Below, one piece after another: positions 33,743 through 43,146 of a stretch of 64,000 nucleotides of DNA (positions are counted from its first letter, which is position 1; each line of letters begins with the position of its first letter). The stretch lies in the NCBI GenBank assembly GCA_030427255.1, contig JAUHWY010000008.1, forward strand, positions 1 through 64,000, read 5' to 3'. The translations under genes and the position numbers were made by a program. This DNA comes from Bacteroidia bacterium. Lineage in GTDB: Bacteria > Bacteroidota > Bacteroidia > CAIKAF01. Below the pieces are notes generated by a model. That model was given only the letters and a program-made list of their open reading frames with translations, searched no databases and was not told the DNA's origin.

Positions 33743-34935
33743 CAGCGTTTTTCATGATCAATAGAAAGGGTCCTTATGGTCCCGGATTCCGAGTCAAAGC
33801 TTATGCGCAGGTTTTTAAGTTGCTTGTAGGGAATACGTTGCACGGTGCCCAATTGGGCAATGGGAAGTTTTTCTGTGGTGAGCACCTTATTGTTCCACAA
33901 TATTTGAAATTCGGTGGGTTCGGGAATACGGTAGGCTAGGCGCTGATCCTCTTCCGGGTTTTTGCCTCTTTCGTAGTACAGGTTGGAGCGGTTTTTCCGA
34001 ATGCTTTCGGTAAGCTGGGTAGGTTTAGGAATAATGTACACGGTTTCCTTAATCATTTTAAGGCTATCGTTAACTCCCTTTTCGGGATTGAACTTAAACA
34101 GGGTTTGATAGCCCTGGTCCATGAGGCTTGGAAGATAAGTATAGCGGTAATGAATGGTTTCGGTGGTGCTGTAGCCTGTAAATAACTGGAAATAGGCCGA
34201 TTCCATTTGATCCAGCTCTTCCAGCATAGTTTCTAAAGTTCCTTCGGGGTACTGCACTTCTTCATTAAACGAAATCAGTTGATACCTATTGCTCCTAATG
34301 GATGCAATGCGTGCAGCGGCTTCTCGTGCGCTTTCTTCCAAGGTACTTTTTATAAGCACTTTTTCAATTTGCCAGCGCTCCACCACCACGGAATCATCGT
34401 ACACCTCTCTTTTGTATATGGTGTCTAGCTTTTCCCGCATATTCAGCAGGTTTAATTGGCTTCGAATTTGGGCCTCTTCTTCGGCTCGGGTTACATTTTC
34501 TTGCCTCCGCTCTCTTTTTTCTTCCTCCGAGGTTTGCCAATTTACATGCCTTAACAAGCCGTTGGACTCAAACTCCAACATAAAACCTGCATTGGGAGAG
34601 GCCTCAATAAAGTATACCTGATTAGGATCCGGAATTTGTTCGGTTCTTAGCTCAATATCTTCAATTTCGTAAGAAAATGTTTTGCGTTCCAGTACCGGGT
34701 AGCCCAAGAACTTTTCGGCGTAGGCATGGTAAGGACCGGGTACTTGCGTTGTTTTTTTGATTTTAACGTCAGCCACTACCATAGTTTGGGGTAAGTAGTA
34801 ATAAAAGCCTTCGTTTTTCGGCTTAAAGCCTTCCCTTACATGATGCACCTTTACTTTGCTGCTACAGGCCATACCCAAAACGGTTCCTGCCATCAGTAAG
34901 GCAGCCAAATGCCCTTTATTACTTCTGTGTATCAT
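33742..34935 (-). CDS. DUF4831 family lipoprotein
   Basis: A 397-residue protein. An N-terminal helix ends in a lipobox-like LGMACSS, so the mature N-terminal Cys may be lipidated. The rest follows the DUF4831 pattern: YYYLPQTMVVADVKIKKTT, then FSYEIEDIELRTEQIPDPNQVYFIE and a charged helical stretch (EEEKRERRQENVTRAEEEAQ). The function is unknown. The start overlaps the symporter gene's end by 17 bp. Confidence 0.7.
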   Translation of the reverse strand: MIHRSNKGHLAALLMAGTVLGMACSSKVKVHHVREGFKPKNEGFYYYLPQTMVVADVKIKKTTQVPGPYHAYAEKFLGYPVLERKTFSYEIEDIELRTEQIPDPNQVYFIEASPNAGFMLEFESNGLLRHVNWQTSEEEKRERRQENVTRAEEEAQIRSQLNLLNMREKLDTIYKREVYDDSVVVERWQIEKVLIKSTLEESAREAAARIASIRSNRYQLISFNEEVQYPEGTLETMLEELDQMESAYFQLFTGYSTTETIHYRYTYLPSLMDQGYQTLFKFNPEKGVNDSLKMIKETVYIIPKPTQLTESIRKNRSNLYYERGKNPEEDQRLAYRIPEPTEFQILWNNKVLTTEKLPIAQLGTVQRIPYKQLKNLRISFDSESGTIRTLSIDHEKR

Positions 34936-36397
34936 ATACATCTGCATTCCTTTCCAACGAAATTAGGCTCAATCCGATAAACGTGAACATTCCATTTACC
35001 GGAAGGATCGCAAAACCTAAACTAAAGGCAAAGGTACTGGATAAATAGTATTCAAATAACCAAGCCAAAATGGGGGCCGCTAAACATACCGAAACCAAAC
35101 CCGAAGGAAAGGGATTTCTGGTTTTGTTTAACATTCCAAATGCAAATAGCCCAAGCAAGGGGCCGTAGGTATAGCCTGCCAGTGTTAGAATGGTGCCAAT
35201 TACCGAACGTTCATTTAGTAATTCAAACAACCAAATGCTCAACAACAGAGCCATGGCCATTACCAATTGTACTTGAGTCCGTATGCGTTTTCGTTGCCTT
35301 GGCGAATACCTCTCGGCTTGCCCAAATCCTAAAAAGTCTATGCAAAAGGAGGTTGTTAGGGTTGCCAAAACGGAGTCTGCACTGGAAAAGGTGCTGGCAA
35401 TTAGCCCAAGGGTAAAAAATACCATTACTACTGCACCCAAATGCTCAAAAGACAACCAGGCAAACAGTTGGTCTCCCTCCGGCAAAGTCTGCCCCGGAAG
35501 CTTTTGGGCCGCATAACTGTACAACAGGGCTCCCAAACTCAAAAAGGCCAGGTTTACCAGCACAATTACAAGGCTGAACCCTACCATGTTTTTTTGCGCT
35601 TCTTTTAAGTTTTTGCAGGATAAATTTTTCTGCATCATATTCTGATCCAAACCGGTCATGCATAAGGCAATAAAGGCGCCCCCCAACAAATCTTTGCCCC
35701 AAAACCGCCCATGAGACCAATCGGTGTTAAACCATGGAATGTGTACACTTTCTCCCGCAATTCCTCTCCAATCCCAAAGACTTAGGTCCAATTCCTGCAT
35801 CAAAACAAAAACCGCTACGCCCATGGCCAAAAGCATCATTCCCGCTTGCAAGGCATCGGTATAAATCAAGGTTTTTATGCCCCCTTTCCAAGTATACAGC
35901 CACATAAAGGCCATCATTAAGGCAGATGTTACCAGCAAAGGAACCCCTAAGTCGTCTAAAAAGAAAGCCTGCATTACCAGCACAGCCAAATACAAGCGGC
36001 CTGCAGAACCTAAGATGCGGCTAAGCAAAAAGTAGCCGGAACCCACCCGTTGAGCCGCTGTGCCAAACCTATGTCCTAAAAAGCTGTATATGGTCGTCAG
36101 ATTCATTCGGTAATACAAGGGAAGCAAAACCAAGGCAATGATTTGATAGCCTATGAGGTAGCCAAAAACCACCTGCATATAACTAAAGCCCGACTTGGAT
36201 ACGGTGCCCGGAACACTCATAAAGGTTACCCCGCTTAAGGAGTCGGCAATCATGCCAAAAGCAATTAAATACCATGCCGACTTGCGGTTACCTAAATAAT
36301 AGCCTTGTTCGTCGTTTTTTCGACCGGTTATCCAACCCAGCAGCAGCAACAATCCAACGTAGCCGCCCAAACACACCAACAACCAAATCCAATGCAT
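34919..36397 (-). CDS. Sodium:solute symporter (SSS family)
   Basis: A 492-residue integral membrane protein with about 13 helices. The signature-like stretch GYYLGNRKSAWYLIAFGMIADSLSGVTFMSVPG at the N-terminus is typical of the family and includes the Na+ site Ser region. The family also has the central SSADSVLATLTTSF. The substrate is not determined. The ATG at 36397 was chosen over one at 36499 because the extra residues are not membrane-like and would lie in the T9SS gene. Confidence 0.88.
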   Translation of the reverse strand: MHWIWLLVCLGGYVGLLLLLGWITGRKNDEQGYYLGNRKSAWYLIAFGMIADSLSGVTFMSVPGTVSKSGFSYMQVVFGYLIGYQIIALVLLPLYYRMNLTTIYSFLGHRFGTAAQRVGSGYFLLSRILGSAGRLYLAVLVMQAFFLDDLGVPLLVTSALMMAFMWLYTWKGGIKTLIYTDALQAGMMLLAMGVAVFVLMQELDLSLWDWRGIAGESVHIPWFNTDWSHGRFWGKDLLGGAFIALCMTGLDQNMMQKNLSCKNLKEAQKNMVGFSLVIVLVNLAFLSLGALLYSYAAQKLPGQTLPEGDQLFAWLSFEHLGAVVMVFFTLGLIASTFSSADSVLATLTTSFCIDFLGFGQAERYSPRQRKRIRTQVQLVMAMALLLSIWLFELLNERSVIGTILTLAGYTYGPLLGLFAFGMLNKTRNPFPSGLVSVCLAAPILAWLFEYYLSSTFAFSLGFAILPVNGMFTFIGLSLISLERNADVYDTQK

Positions 36398-36404
36398 CCT
36401 TTGC

Positions 36405-38267
36405 TTAGGGCTTAATGAAGGTTTGGCTCGACTGCACCGAGGCGGAGCTAATGCGCAGCACATAGCTGCCCGAAGCCAAATGTCCAGCCTCAAATGCAAT
36501 TACCTGCTCTCCTGCATAACCTTCACCTTTATACAAGGTATGCAATTTCTTTCCCTGCATGTCGTATACTTCCAACAGTACCTCTTCCTTGCCGGGCAGG
36601 CTGAAGCTAACATGTACTCGGTGGTAGCCCGGATTGGGAAATACCCGTACTTGTTGGCTTTTTTGTGCCTCTTCTATGCTCGAAGGAGCGCTGCCGAACG
36701 GGCTAAATACTTCGGTAATCCAAGTAGAATGTCTGCTGTTGGAAAACCCAAAAGTCCCGGAAATCCAAGCCCTACCATATAAATCATAATCTTGCTGGGC
36801 GCCAAAATAGTCGCCCCAACGTTCCACTCCGCCATTAAGCACCATTAGGTTGCCTTCTCCTTCTTTTACCCGCAACACCTCCGAAAAGTTGCCGTTGTGA
36901 TACAGCATTACGCTATGTCCGGGAAAGGTGTTGGGGCCACTGTGGTTAAAGGCAATCAAGGTCACCGGCTCCCATCCGTTTTGGTAGCCCATGGTTGCTA
37001 GGTTCGGATAGCCCAAATCCAAACTGTCAAAGCCAATGACCCAACCCCGCACGCTCCGCTGCCCCGGGTTTTCAGCCTGTTGAATTTCTCCAAAGTAAAT
37101 GCCCGAAGAGCCATGGGCTGTATCTATGCTGTTGCCGGCAAAATGAATGGTATTTCTGTCTAAATTGGCGCTCAACACCCTGGCGTCATTGGTGGCCAGC
37201 ACCTTGGAGGTGTCCGGCTGTCGGGCATCCGGCGACAATCCATACGCTTTATCCAAGAGCATAACCTCAACGCTCACCTGAGCCGCACCCATGGTATCGC
37301 TCAAGGTTACAAAAAAGAGGGTGTCGTTTTGTAGATCAAAATTTCGGTTGCTCAAAAAATACTGCTTGCGGCTGCCCGCCAGCTCGGAGCGACGCGTTAC
37401 CGCATGCAGGTTTCGGATAGGACGCCCACCGTAGCCAATGCCCGACCAAATCTGAGAAATAAGCGTGTCCCCGGCGTAGGCCGGTGCTTTTTTCATTTGC
37501 CAAATCACCGATTGGGTAAAGCCCAGCTGCCAACTCACTCCATCCTTTATTTGGTTTCCGGTTACAAAAACCTCATCCTCGGTGATGGACAGGGTGGGGA
37601 AATCAAACCAAGTGGTGTCGTTAAATGGATTTCCGGGTAAGGTATAAATGTTCCAATCGCCCGTGGGATCATTGCTCTGCGAAAAGGCCATCAAAATTTT
37701 GCTCGTGGCCGGTGTGTTGCCATTCAAAACCACGGCAATAAATTTATCCGCCAAGGGATCGTAAATAACCTTAGGGTCAAAACGGTTGTTTAAAAAGCCT
37801 CCAAGACCCGCTGCTTGCGTAAAAAATTTCAGTGTTTTTGAGGAGCTCACGCTTCCATCCGTCATGTCGTATACCTGAATGGTAGTGTTCACTACCGAAA
37901 CAATTTGGCTGTCGCGATTAAATGCCAAATAATTGTCCAAAGGCACGCTGCTGTTAAAATAGTTGCCTTGAAACGACCGCCCCAAAACAGGTACTGGAAG
38001 GTTGTTTTTGTTGGGAAGCATAGAAGGAGTACCCACTTTTCGCGGAAAAGCCAAGCTAGATGCTTGTTTTTGAAGCTTTAAGCCCACTTTTGAAGCCTTG
38101 CTGTAATAATCGCCCGATGGCTTAGGCAGCAGTTGAGGCATCCAAGGGTCTTCCAACCCGGCACCTAAATGCACCACACCCGAGGGCGCAATACGAAACG
38201 AACTGGCTTGCTGTGCAAAAAGAGGGGCCGCAAACAAAAACGCACCCAACCAATAAAAACCTTTCAT
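36405..38267 (-). CDS. Secreted protein with T9SS type A sorting domain
   Basis: A 620-residue protein. It has a signal peptide (MKGFYWLGAFLFAAPLFAQQ), a long beta-rich body with no recognised catalytic domain, and a C-terminal type A sorting domain starting VRVFPNPGYHRVHVSF and ending QTFIKP. It should be exported by the Sec system and then carried across the outer membrane by the type IX system. It may form an operon with the symporter, 7 bp downstream of its stop. Confidence 0.85.
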   Translation of the reverse strand: MKGFYWLGAFLFAAPLFAQQASSFRIAPSGVVHLGAGLEDPWMPQLLPKPSGDYYSKASKVGLKLQKQASSLAFPRKVGTPSMLPNKNNLPVPVLGRSFQGNYFNSSVPLDNYLAFNRDSQIVSVVNTTIQVYDMTDGSVSSSKTLKFFTQAAGLGGFLNNRFDPKVIYDPLADKFIAVVLNGNTPATSKILMAFSQSNDPTGDWNIYTLPGNPFNDTTWFDFPTLSITEDEVFVTGNQIKDGVSWQLGFTQSVIWQMKKAPAYAGDTLISQIWSGIGYGGRPIRNLHAVTRRSELAGSRKQYFLSNRNFDLQNDTLFFVTLSDTMGAAQVSVEVMLLDKAYGLSPDARQPDTSKVLATNDARVLSANLDRNTIHFAGNSIDTAHGSSGIYFGEIQQAENPGQRSVRGWVIGFDSLDLGYPNLATMGYQNGWEPVTLIAFNHSGPNTFPGHSVMLYHNGNFSEVLRVKEGEGNLMVLNGGVERWGDYFGAQQDYDLYGRAWISGTFGFSNSRHSTWITEVFSPFGSAPSSIEEAQKSQQVRVFPNPGYHRVHVSFSLPGKEEVLLEVYDMQGKKLHTLYKGEGYAGEQVIAFEAGHLASGSYVLRISSASVQSSQTFIKP

Positions 38268-38317
38268 GAGCTGTAGTCTATGGCCTAAAGTTGTTCAATT
38301 TTTTTGGGATGCCCAAA

Positions 38318-38480
38318 GCCTTTGTTTTAGGGGCCGCTTTTCCGGTGCTTTGCACCATCGGCTTTGCGCCCGGGCGCTTTTGCAGCCGGGTGCAGGGGCT
38401 TGCTGCGCGCCGCCGCTGCCCCGGCGCAAAAGCTGCCCGGCCGCTTCAGCAGGCTGGTGCTGTCGCCCCGGGCGGAATCG
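38318..38480. repeat. GC-rich palindromic intergenic element (D)
   Basis: A GC-rich block between the T9SS gene and gldF, with many palindromic words. GCTTTTGC and GCAAAAGC face each other across a central GCGCGCC-rich part, and GCGCCCGGGCGC is a palindrome. By composition it belongs with elements A-C, E and F, but its ends do not clearly match GGGCGCC. Confidence 0.45.
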
Positions 38481-38499
38481 AAACTGTGGTATTTTCCCC

Positions 38500-38507
38500 T
38501 ACCTTTG
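38500..38507 (+). promoter_or_regulatory. Bacteroidota -7 element, gldF operon
   Basis: TACCTTTG, a TAnnTTTG match, with the GTG start of gldF 23 nt downstream. No clear -33 TTG is seen, since the upstream DNA is the GC-rich element. Confidence 0.5.
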
Positions 38508-38530
38508 TGTTTTAAATCTTGTTTTTGCCT

Positions 38531-39259
38531 GTGAAAGCTGTTTTCCTAAAAGAAATATCCGCTTTTTTCTCCTCCATTACAGCCTACTTGGTTATTGGAC
38601 TCTTTTTGCTGGCCAACAGTATTTATTTGTGGCTTTTTCCGGGCGATAACATGCTCACCGCAGGTTATGCCGATATGCGCCGCTTTTTTGTGGATGCCCC
38701 CTTGCTTTTTTTACTCCTGATTCCTGCCCTCACCATGCGCTCCTTTGCCGAGGAAAAAAGCTTGGGTACCCTCGAAATCTTGCTCACCAAACCCCTAAAC
38801 GAAGGACATTTGGTGCTTGCTAAATTCTTTGCCGCCCTATTTTTAATTTTGGTAGCCTTGCTGCCTACCTTAATTTATCCGGTCTCTTTATACATGCTTG
38901 GCGACCCACCCGGGAACTTAGACCTAGCCGCAGTAACCACTTCTTATTTAGGTCTACTGCTGTTGGCCTCGGTTTACGCCTCTGCAGGCATTTTTGCATC
39001 TACTTTTTCTCGCAATCAAATTGTTGCGCTTCTTTTGGGCTTGCTTTTTTGCTTGCTGGTTTCCGAAGGTATCGCGCAATTGGCCGTTTTGCCTTTCTTT
39101 GCCGGCGCCGACTTGTTCATTGCCAATTTGGGCATCCACGCCCACTACGAAGGCATTAGCCGGGGAGTTATAGATTCCCGCGATTTACTTTATTTCCTTA
39201 GCCTCACGCTTTTATTTTTGGCCGGAGCTCGGCTTGTACTCCAAAAACGTACCTGGTAA
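38531..39259 (+). CDS. gldF: Gliding motility ABC transporter permease GldF
   Basis: A 242-residue membrane protein with six helices. The N-terminus KAVFLKEISAFFSSITAYLVIGLFLL and the stretch MRSFAEEKSLGTLEILLTKPL are typical of GldF and ABC-2 type permeases. GTG at 38531 was preferred to TTG at 38519, since family members start MKA. It forms an ABC transporter with GldG (and GldA, not seen here). Its stop overlaps gldG as TAATG. Confidence 0.92.
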   Translation: MKAVFLKEISAFFSSITAYLVIGLFLLANSIYLWLFPGDNMLTAGYADMRRFFVDAPLLFLLLIPALTMRSFAEEKSLGTLEILLTKPLNEGHLVLAKFFAALFLILVALLPTLIYPVSLYMLGDPPGNLDLAAVTTSYLGLLLLASVYASAGIFASTFSRNQIVALLLGLLFCLLVSEGIAQLAVLPFFAGADLFIANLGIHAHYEGISRGVIDSRDLLYFLSLTLLFLAGARLVLQKRTW

Positions 39260-40962
39260 TGCTGCAGCAACGAAAATGGCGCCATTTGGCCTCCTTTGGA
39301 CTACTTCTGGGTTTGGTTTTTGTACTAAATCTCTTGTCACAAACCGGTTTTTTCAGAATCGATCTTACCGAAGAGGGGCGGTACAGTCTTTCCGATTCCA
39401 CGGTGGCTATGTTGGAATCCATGGAGGAGCCGGCCATTATAACCGTTTATTTAGAAGGAGATTTCCCTGCCAATTTTAAACGCCTGCGCAACGCTACCCA
39501 AGAATTGCTCGACGAGTTCAGATCCTACGGAGGGTCAAATCTGCAGTACCGCTTTGTTGATCCCTTTGCAGGAAAAAACAAAGAAGAGCAGGCGCAGATG
39601 TACCAAGAGCTTATCGAAAAAGGCCTAAAACCCTTTACGGTAGCCTTTACCGAACAGGGCGGTTCTCAACAAAAAATGATTTTTCCCGAGGCCATCGTTG
39701 CGTATCGGGGACGCGAAACCCGAGTGCCGCTTCTTCAAAATCAACAAGGCAGAGATCCGGAGGTTGCCCTAAATCAATCCATTGAGCAATTAGAGTTTGC
39801 CTTTGCCTCCGGATTATACAAGTTGCATACCTACGAATCGCGCCCAAAAGTGGCCTTGTCTTTTGGGCATGGCGAACTACCCCAAGGCCTTATGGCCGAT
39901 TTCCTGGAAACCCTCAAGGATTATTACGTAGTAGAAGCCGTAGAAATCAAAAACGACTTAGAAATTCTAACCCAAGCCTACCGTTGCCTCATTGTGGCCA
40001 AACCTTACCAAGCTTTCGACGATGCTTCAAAATTCATTATTGACCAATACATTATGCACGGCGGAAGGGTGCTGTGGTTGGTAGACCCGGTGCTTACCTC
40101 CATGGATAGCTTGCGCACCACCGGCTTGAGTTATACTGTGGCCGTTCCCCAAGACTTGAACTTGAACGATATGTTCTTTAGGTATGGGTTTCGAATGAAT
40201 TACGATTTGGTGCAGGACGCCAGATGTGCCTTTATTCCCGTAGTTACCGGAATGGATGGCGATCAGCCCCGCGAAGAGTTACTGCCCTGGTTTTATTATC
40301 CGGTGGTGGTGCCCGGAACCCAACATTTTTTGTCAGAGAACGTAGGCCCCATTCGCCTGGAATTTGCTTCTACCGTGGATACGGTTAAGTCTCCGGGAGT
40401 TCAAAAAAGTGTTTTGCTCACCAGCTCCGATTTGACCCGCGTGCCCAAGGCTCCGACTCGGGTTGCGCTTCAATCAGTTTCCGAAATTCCTGTGCCCGAA
40501 CGGTTTAATCAGCCCAATAGAACCTTGGCTGTTTTGCTTGAAGGACGCTTTTCTTCGGCTTTTCAGCAACGCATTGTGCCCAAGGCCAATAAACCCTTTA
40601 AAGCCGAAAGCGAACCTACCCGAATGATTGCCGTTGCCGATGGCGACATCGTTAAGAACAAGTTTAGCGCTTCTCGCCAACAGCCTTTTCCTTTAGGCTT
40701 AGATCCTGTAAGCGGAGTGTATTATCCGGGCAACAAAAACTTTTTGCTCAATTGCGTAAATTACCTTGCCGACGATGGGTGGTTCATTCCTTTGCGCAAT
40801 AAACGCTTTCAAATACGTTTGCTTAACCGAAAAGCAGTAGAAGAAAAGGGCAGAAGCTGGCAAACCTTTAATGTGGTTTTTCCGCTAGCCTTTATGTTGA
40901 TTTTTGCTTTTCTATTCAATTTTGTTCGAAACAGAAGATTCCGAAAGCATGAGAAAGCTTAG
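39259..40962 (+). CDS. gldG: Gliding motility ABC transporter substrate-binding-like protein GldG
   Basis: A 567-residue protein. It has an N-terminal helix (residues about 10-28), a large extracytoplasmic part (with FRIDLTEEGRYSLSDST near the start), and a C-terminal helix before a short basic tail (FNFVRNRRFRKHEKA). The GldG-type extracytoplasmic domain is typical. It acts with GldF in gliding. It overlaps the next gene by 14 bp. The order gldF-gldG-DUF4340-dnaN is common in Bacteroidota. Confidence 0.92.
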   Translation: MLQQRKWRHLASFGLLLGLVFVLNLLSQTGFFRIDLTEEGRYSLSDSTVAMLESMEEPAIITVYLEGDFPANFKRLRNATQELLDEFRSYGGSNLQYRFVDPFAGKNKEEQAQMYQELIEKGLKPFTVAFTEQGGSQQKMIFPEAIVAYRGRETRVPLLQNQQGRDPEVALNQSIEQLEFAFASGLYKLHTYESRPKVALSFGHGELPQGLMADFLETLKDYYVVEAVEIKNDLEILTQAYRCLIVAKPYQAFDDASKFIIDQYIMHGGRVLWLVDPVLTSMDSLRTTGLSYTVAVPQDLNLNDMFFRYGFRMNYDLVQDARCAFIPVVTGMDGDQPREELLPWFYYPVVVPGTQHFLSENVGPIRLEFASTVDTVKSPGVQKSVLLTSSDLTRVPKAPTRVALQSVSEIPVPERFNQPNRTLAVLLEGRFSSAFQQRIVPKANKPFKAESEPTRMIAVADGDIVKNKFSASRQQPFPLGLDPVSGVYYPGNKNFLLNCVNYLADDGWFIPLRNKRFQIRLLNRKAVEEKGRSWQTFNVVFPLAFMLIFAFLFNFVRNRRFRKHEKA

Positions 40963-41974
40963 TACAGTGCTACTTTTTTTAACGGTTTCCCTCTGGTATG
41001 CTTGTGGTTCGGGAGGAAAGGGAAGTACGCTTTCTGCCGATTATACCGCATTCAAAATCGAAGATACGGCCAGTATTGACCGCATTGTGTTGAGCAACCG
41101 AAGCAAACAACAAACCATTTTGGTGCGCAAACCCAACCGTTGGGATGTGGAAAACGGCAATTTTCCTGCACGAAAAGATTTGATTGAAGTTACCCTAAAC
41201 ACCTTACGACGTATGGAGGTGAAGGAATTTGTTTCAAAAGCCGGAAGAGACCACCAATTAAAACAATTGGCGGTGCACGGGACTAAAGTGGAGGTGTACC
41301 AAAACGGTGAAATCACCCGACGCTTTTATGTAGGTGGCCCTACCCAAAACCATATGGGAACTTATATGATGTTGGATGGTGCCGATATGCCGGTGGTGGT
41401 ATATGTCCCGGGCTTTAGAGGCTATTTGTCCAACCATTTTACGCCAAATATTCAGGAGTGGAAAAGCCGGCAAATTTTTGCCTACCATATTTCCGATATT
41501 CAATCGGTGCAAGTGAGGCATGTCCGAAATCCCGAGCAGTCCTTTAAGGTAGAGGTGCTTAGTCCAACACAATTTGCTCTATTTCGTGGGGCTTCTCTTA
41601 GCCAAGCGATGCCTTCTTTTGATACCAGTTTGGTTAAGGTGTTTCTACAAAATTTTAAGGCACTTGGCTTTGAAAACTTTGTAGACATCAACGCAGCACG
41701 CATGGATTCGGTTCGGGCAAAATATGGGTTGTACAGCGTAGAAGTAAAGGAAAAGGGAGGAACCCTAAGAAAAGTGGACCTTTACCAAATTCCTTTGCCT
41801 CCGGGCACTTTAAACATGCTGGGTGAACCGGTAGATTTTGATGTGGATCGCATGTATGGGGTCGTAGACGATTCTATGATTACCCTCTGTCAGTTTTTTA
41901 CCTTTGACCCCGTTACCATGCCTGCCGATTACTTTATAAAGAAATCGGCAGTTGATGCAAAAACCGACGGCTGA
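40949..41974 (+). CDS. DUF4340 domain lipoprotein
   Basis: A 341-residue protein with a signal peptide ending in a likely lipobox (WYACGSGG), followed by the DUF4340 pattern: RIVLSNRSKQQTILVRKPNRWDVENGNFPARKDLIEVTLNTLRRMEV. The role is unknown, but the family is often next to gldG and dnaN. It overlaps gldG by 14 bp. The ATG at 40949 begins the signal peptide. Confidence 0.75.
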   Translation: MRKLSTVLLFLTVSLWYACGSGGKGSTLSADYTAFKIEDTASIDRIVLSNRSKQQTILVRKPNRWDVENGNFPARKDLIEVTLNTLRRMEVKEFVSKAGRDHQLKQLAVHGTKVEVYQNGEITRRFYVGGPTQNHMGTYMMLDGADMPVVVYVPGFRGYLSNHFTPNIQEWKSRQIFAYHISDIQSVQVRHVRNPEQSFKVEVLSPTQFALFRGASLSQAMPSFDTSLVKVFLQNFKALGFENFVDINAARMDSVRAKYGLYSVEVKEKGGTLRKVDLYQIPLPPGTLNMLGEPVDFDVDRMYGVVDDSMITLCQFFTFDPVTMPADYFIKKSAVDAKTDG

Positions 41975-41989
41975 ATCTTTTTTTCAGGC

Positions 41990-41997
41990 TATATTTG
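41990..41997 (+). promoter_or_regulatory. Bacteroidota -7 element, dnaN
   Basis: TATATTTG, matching TAnnTTTG, with the dnaN ATG 21 nt downstream. No clear -33 TTG was found at the usual distance. The T-rich run upstream may serve instead. Confidence 0.45.
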
Positions 41998-42018
41998 TGA
42001 GGATTAAATTGAAGGATT

Positions 42019-43146
42019 ATGCATTTTGTTGTTTCCAGCAAAACTTTATTGCAACACATACAAACCCTAACCGGTATTATTCCTAGCGGAAACTCCACCG
42101 TGCCGGTGTTGCAAAACTTCTTGTTCGCTACCGAAGAGAACGGAAGTTTAAGGGTTACGGCTTCTGATTTGGAAACTACAGTAGTTACCTCCGTGCCTGA
42201 GGTGGATGTGCGCACTCCCGGTAGAGTGGCATTTCCTGCTAAATTCCTTGTAGATATACTTAAGACCTTTGCCGATGTTCCGCTCTCCATTCAGGTAGAT
42301 ACCTCCTCCTGGAAAATTACCTTGAGCTCGGACTCCGGAAAATACCATACCGCCGGTTTCGATCCTGAAGAATATCCTTCACTTCCTGTTTTTGAAGTGC
42401 AAGGCTCCTTTGAAGTAGAGGCAGTTACCTTTAACCATGCCATTTCCAAAACCATGTTCGCTGCCGGAAACGACGAAATTCGCCCGGTAATGAGTGGTAT
42501 TCTTATGCAGGTTACCGCAGAGGGAACCAATTTTGTAGCTACCGACGGCAATAAGTTGGTGCGCTACAAAAGAAAAGACCTCAGTTCCGAAAATCAATTC
42601 GAACTTATTCTTTCCAAGCGTCCGCTTAACTTGCTTAAGTCTATCGTAGGCACTTCCGAAGAACCAATTACCATTGAGTACTCCGAAAGTAATTTGCGCT
42701 TTGTGTTTGGAGACTTTGTAATGTATAGCCGTGCGGTGGAAGGAAATTATCCGGCCTACGAAACGGTTATTCCTAAAAATAATCCCAACAAATTGGTGGT
42801 AGACCGCACCGCTCTGATGAACGCTTTGAAGCGGGTGTCCATGTTCTCCAATAAATCTACCTACTTGGTTAAGGTTCAATTGCAAGGCAATGTAATGCAA
42901 ATCATTGGAGAGGATTTGGATTTCAACAATGCCGCCAGCGAAGAGCTGAGTTGTCAATACGTTGGAGAAGACATGGAAATTGGCCTTAGCGCCCGTTTCT
43001 TGGTAGAAATGTTGAGCCACTTGGAGCAAGACAGCATCACCATGGAATTTAGCTCGCCCAACAAACCGGGAATTTTAGAACCTACCGATTACCAGCGCGA
43101 TATTGAGGACATCACCATGCTCATGATGCCTATTTGGGTAGGCTAA
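42019..43146 (+). CDS. dnaN: DNA polymerase III subunit beta (sliding clamp)
   Basis: A 375-residue protein of normal length with three clamp domains. Recognisable parts are HFVVSSKTLLQHIQTLTGIIPSGNSTVPVLQNFL at the N-terminus, RPVMSGILMQVTAEGTNFVATDGNKLVRY in the middle and MEFSSPNKPGILEPTDY near the end, then MLMMPIWVG. It forms a ring dimer tethering polymerase to DNA. The end overlaps the convergent DUF4159 gene by 4 bp. No oriC cluster is seen around it. Confidence 0.97.
   Translation: MHFVVSSKTLLQHIQTLTGIIPSGNSTVPVLQNFLFATEENGSLRVTASDLETTVVTSVPEVDVRTPGRVAFPAKFLVDILKTFADVPLSIQVDTSSWKITLSSDSGKYHTAGFDPEEYPSLPVFEVQGSFEVEAVTFNHAISKTMFAAGNDEIRPVMSGILMQVTAEGTNFVATDGNKLVRYKRKDLSSENQFELILSKRPLNLLKSIVGTSEEPITIEYSESNLRFVFGDFVMYSRAVEGNYPAYETVIPKNNPNKLVVDRTALMNALKRVSMFSNKSTYLVKVQLQGNVMQIIGEDLDFNNAASEELSCQYVGEDMEIGLSARFLVEMLSHLEQDSITMEFSSPNKPGILEPTDYQRDIEDITMLMMPIWVG

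Noticed and set aside
38519-38530. TTG at 38519 as gldF start
   Set aside because: GTG at 38531 gives the usual MKA-type start of the family, while the TTG adds four residues with no family support. Both lie downstream of the promoter element at 38500-38507.
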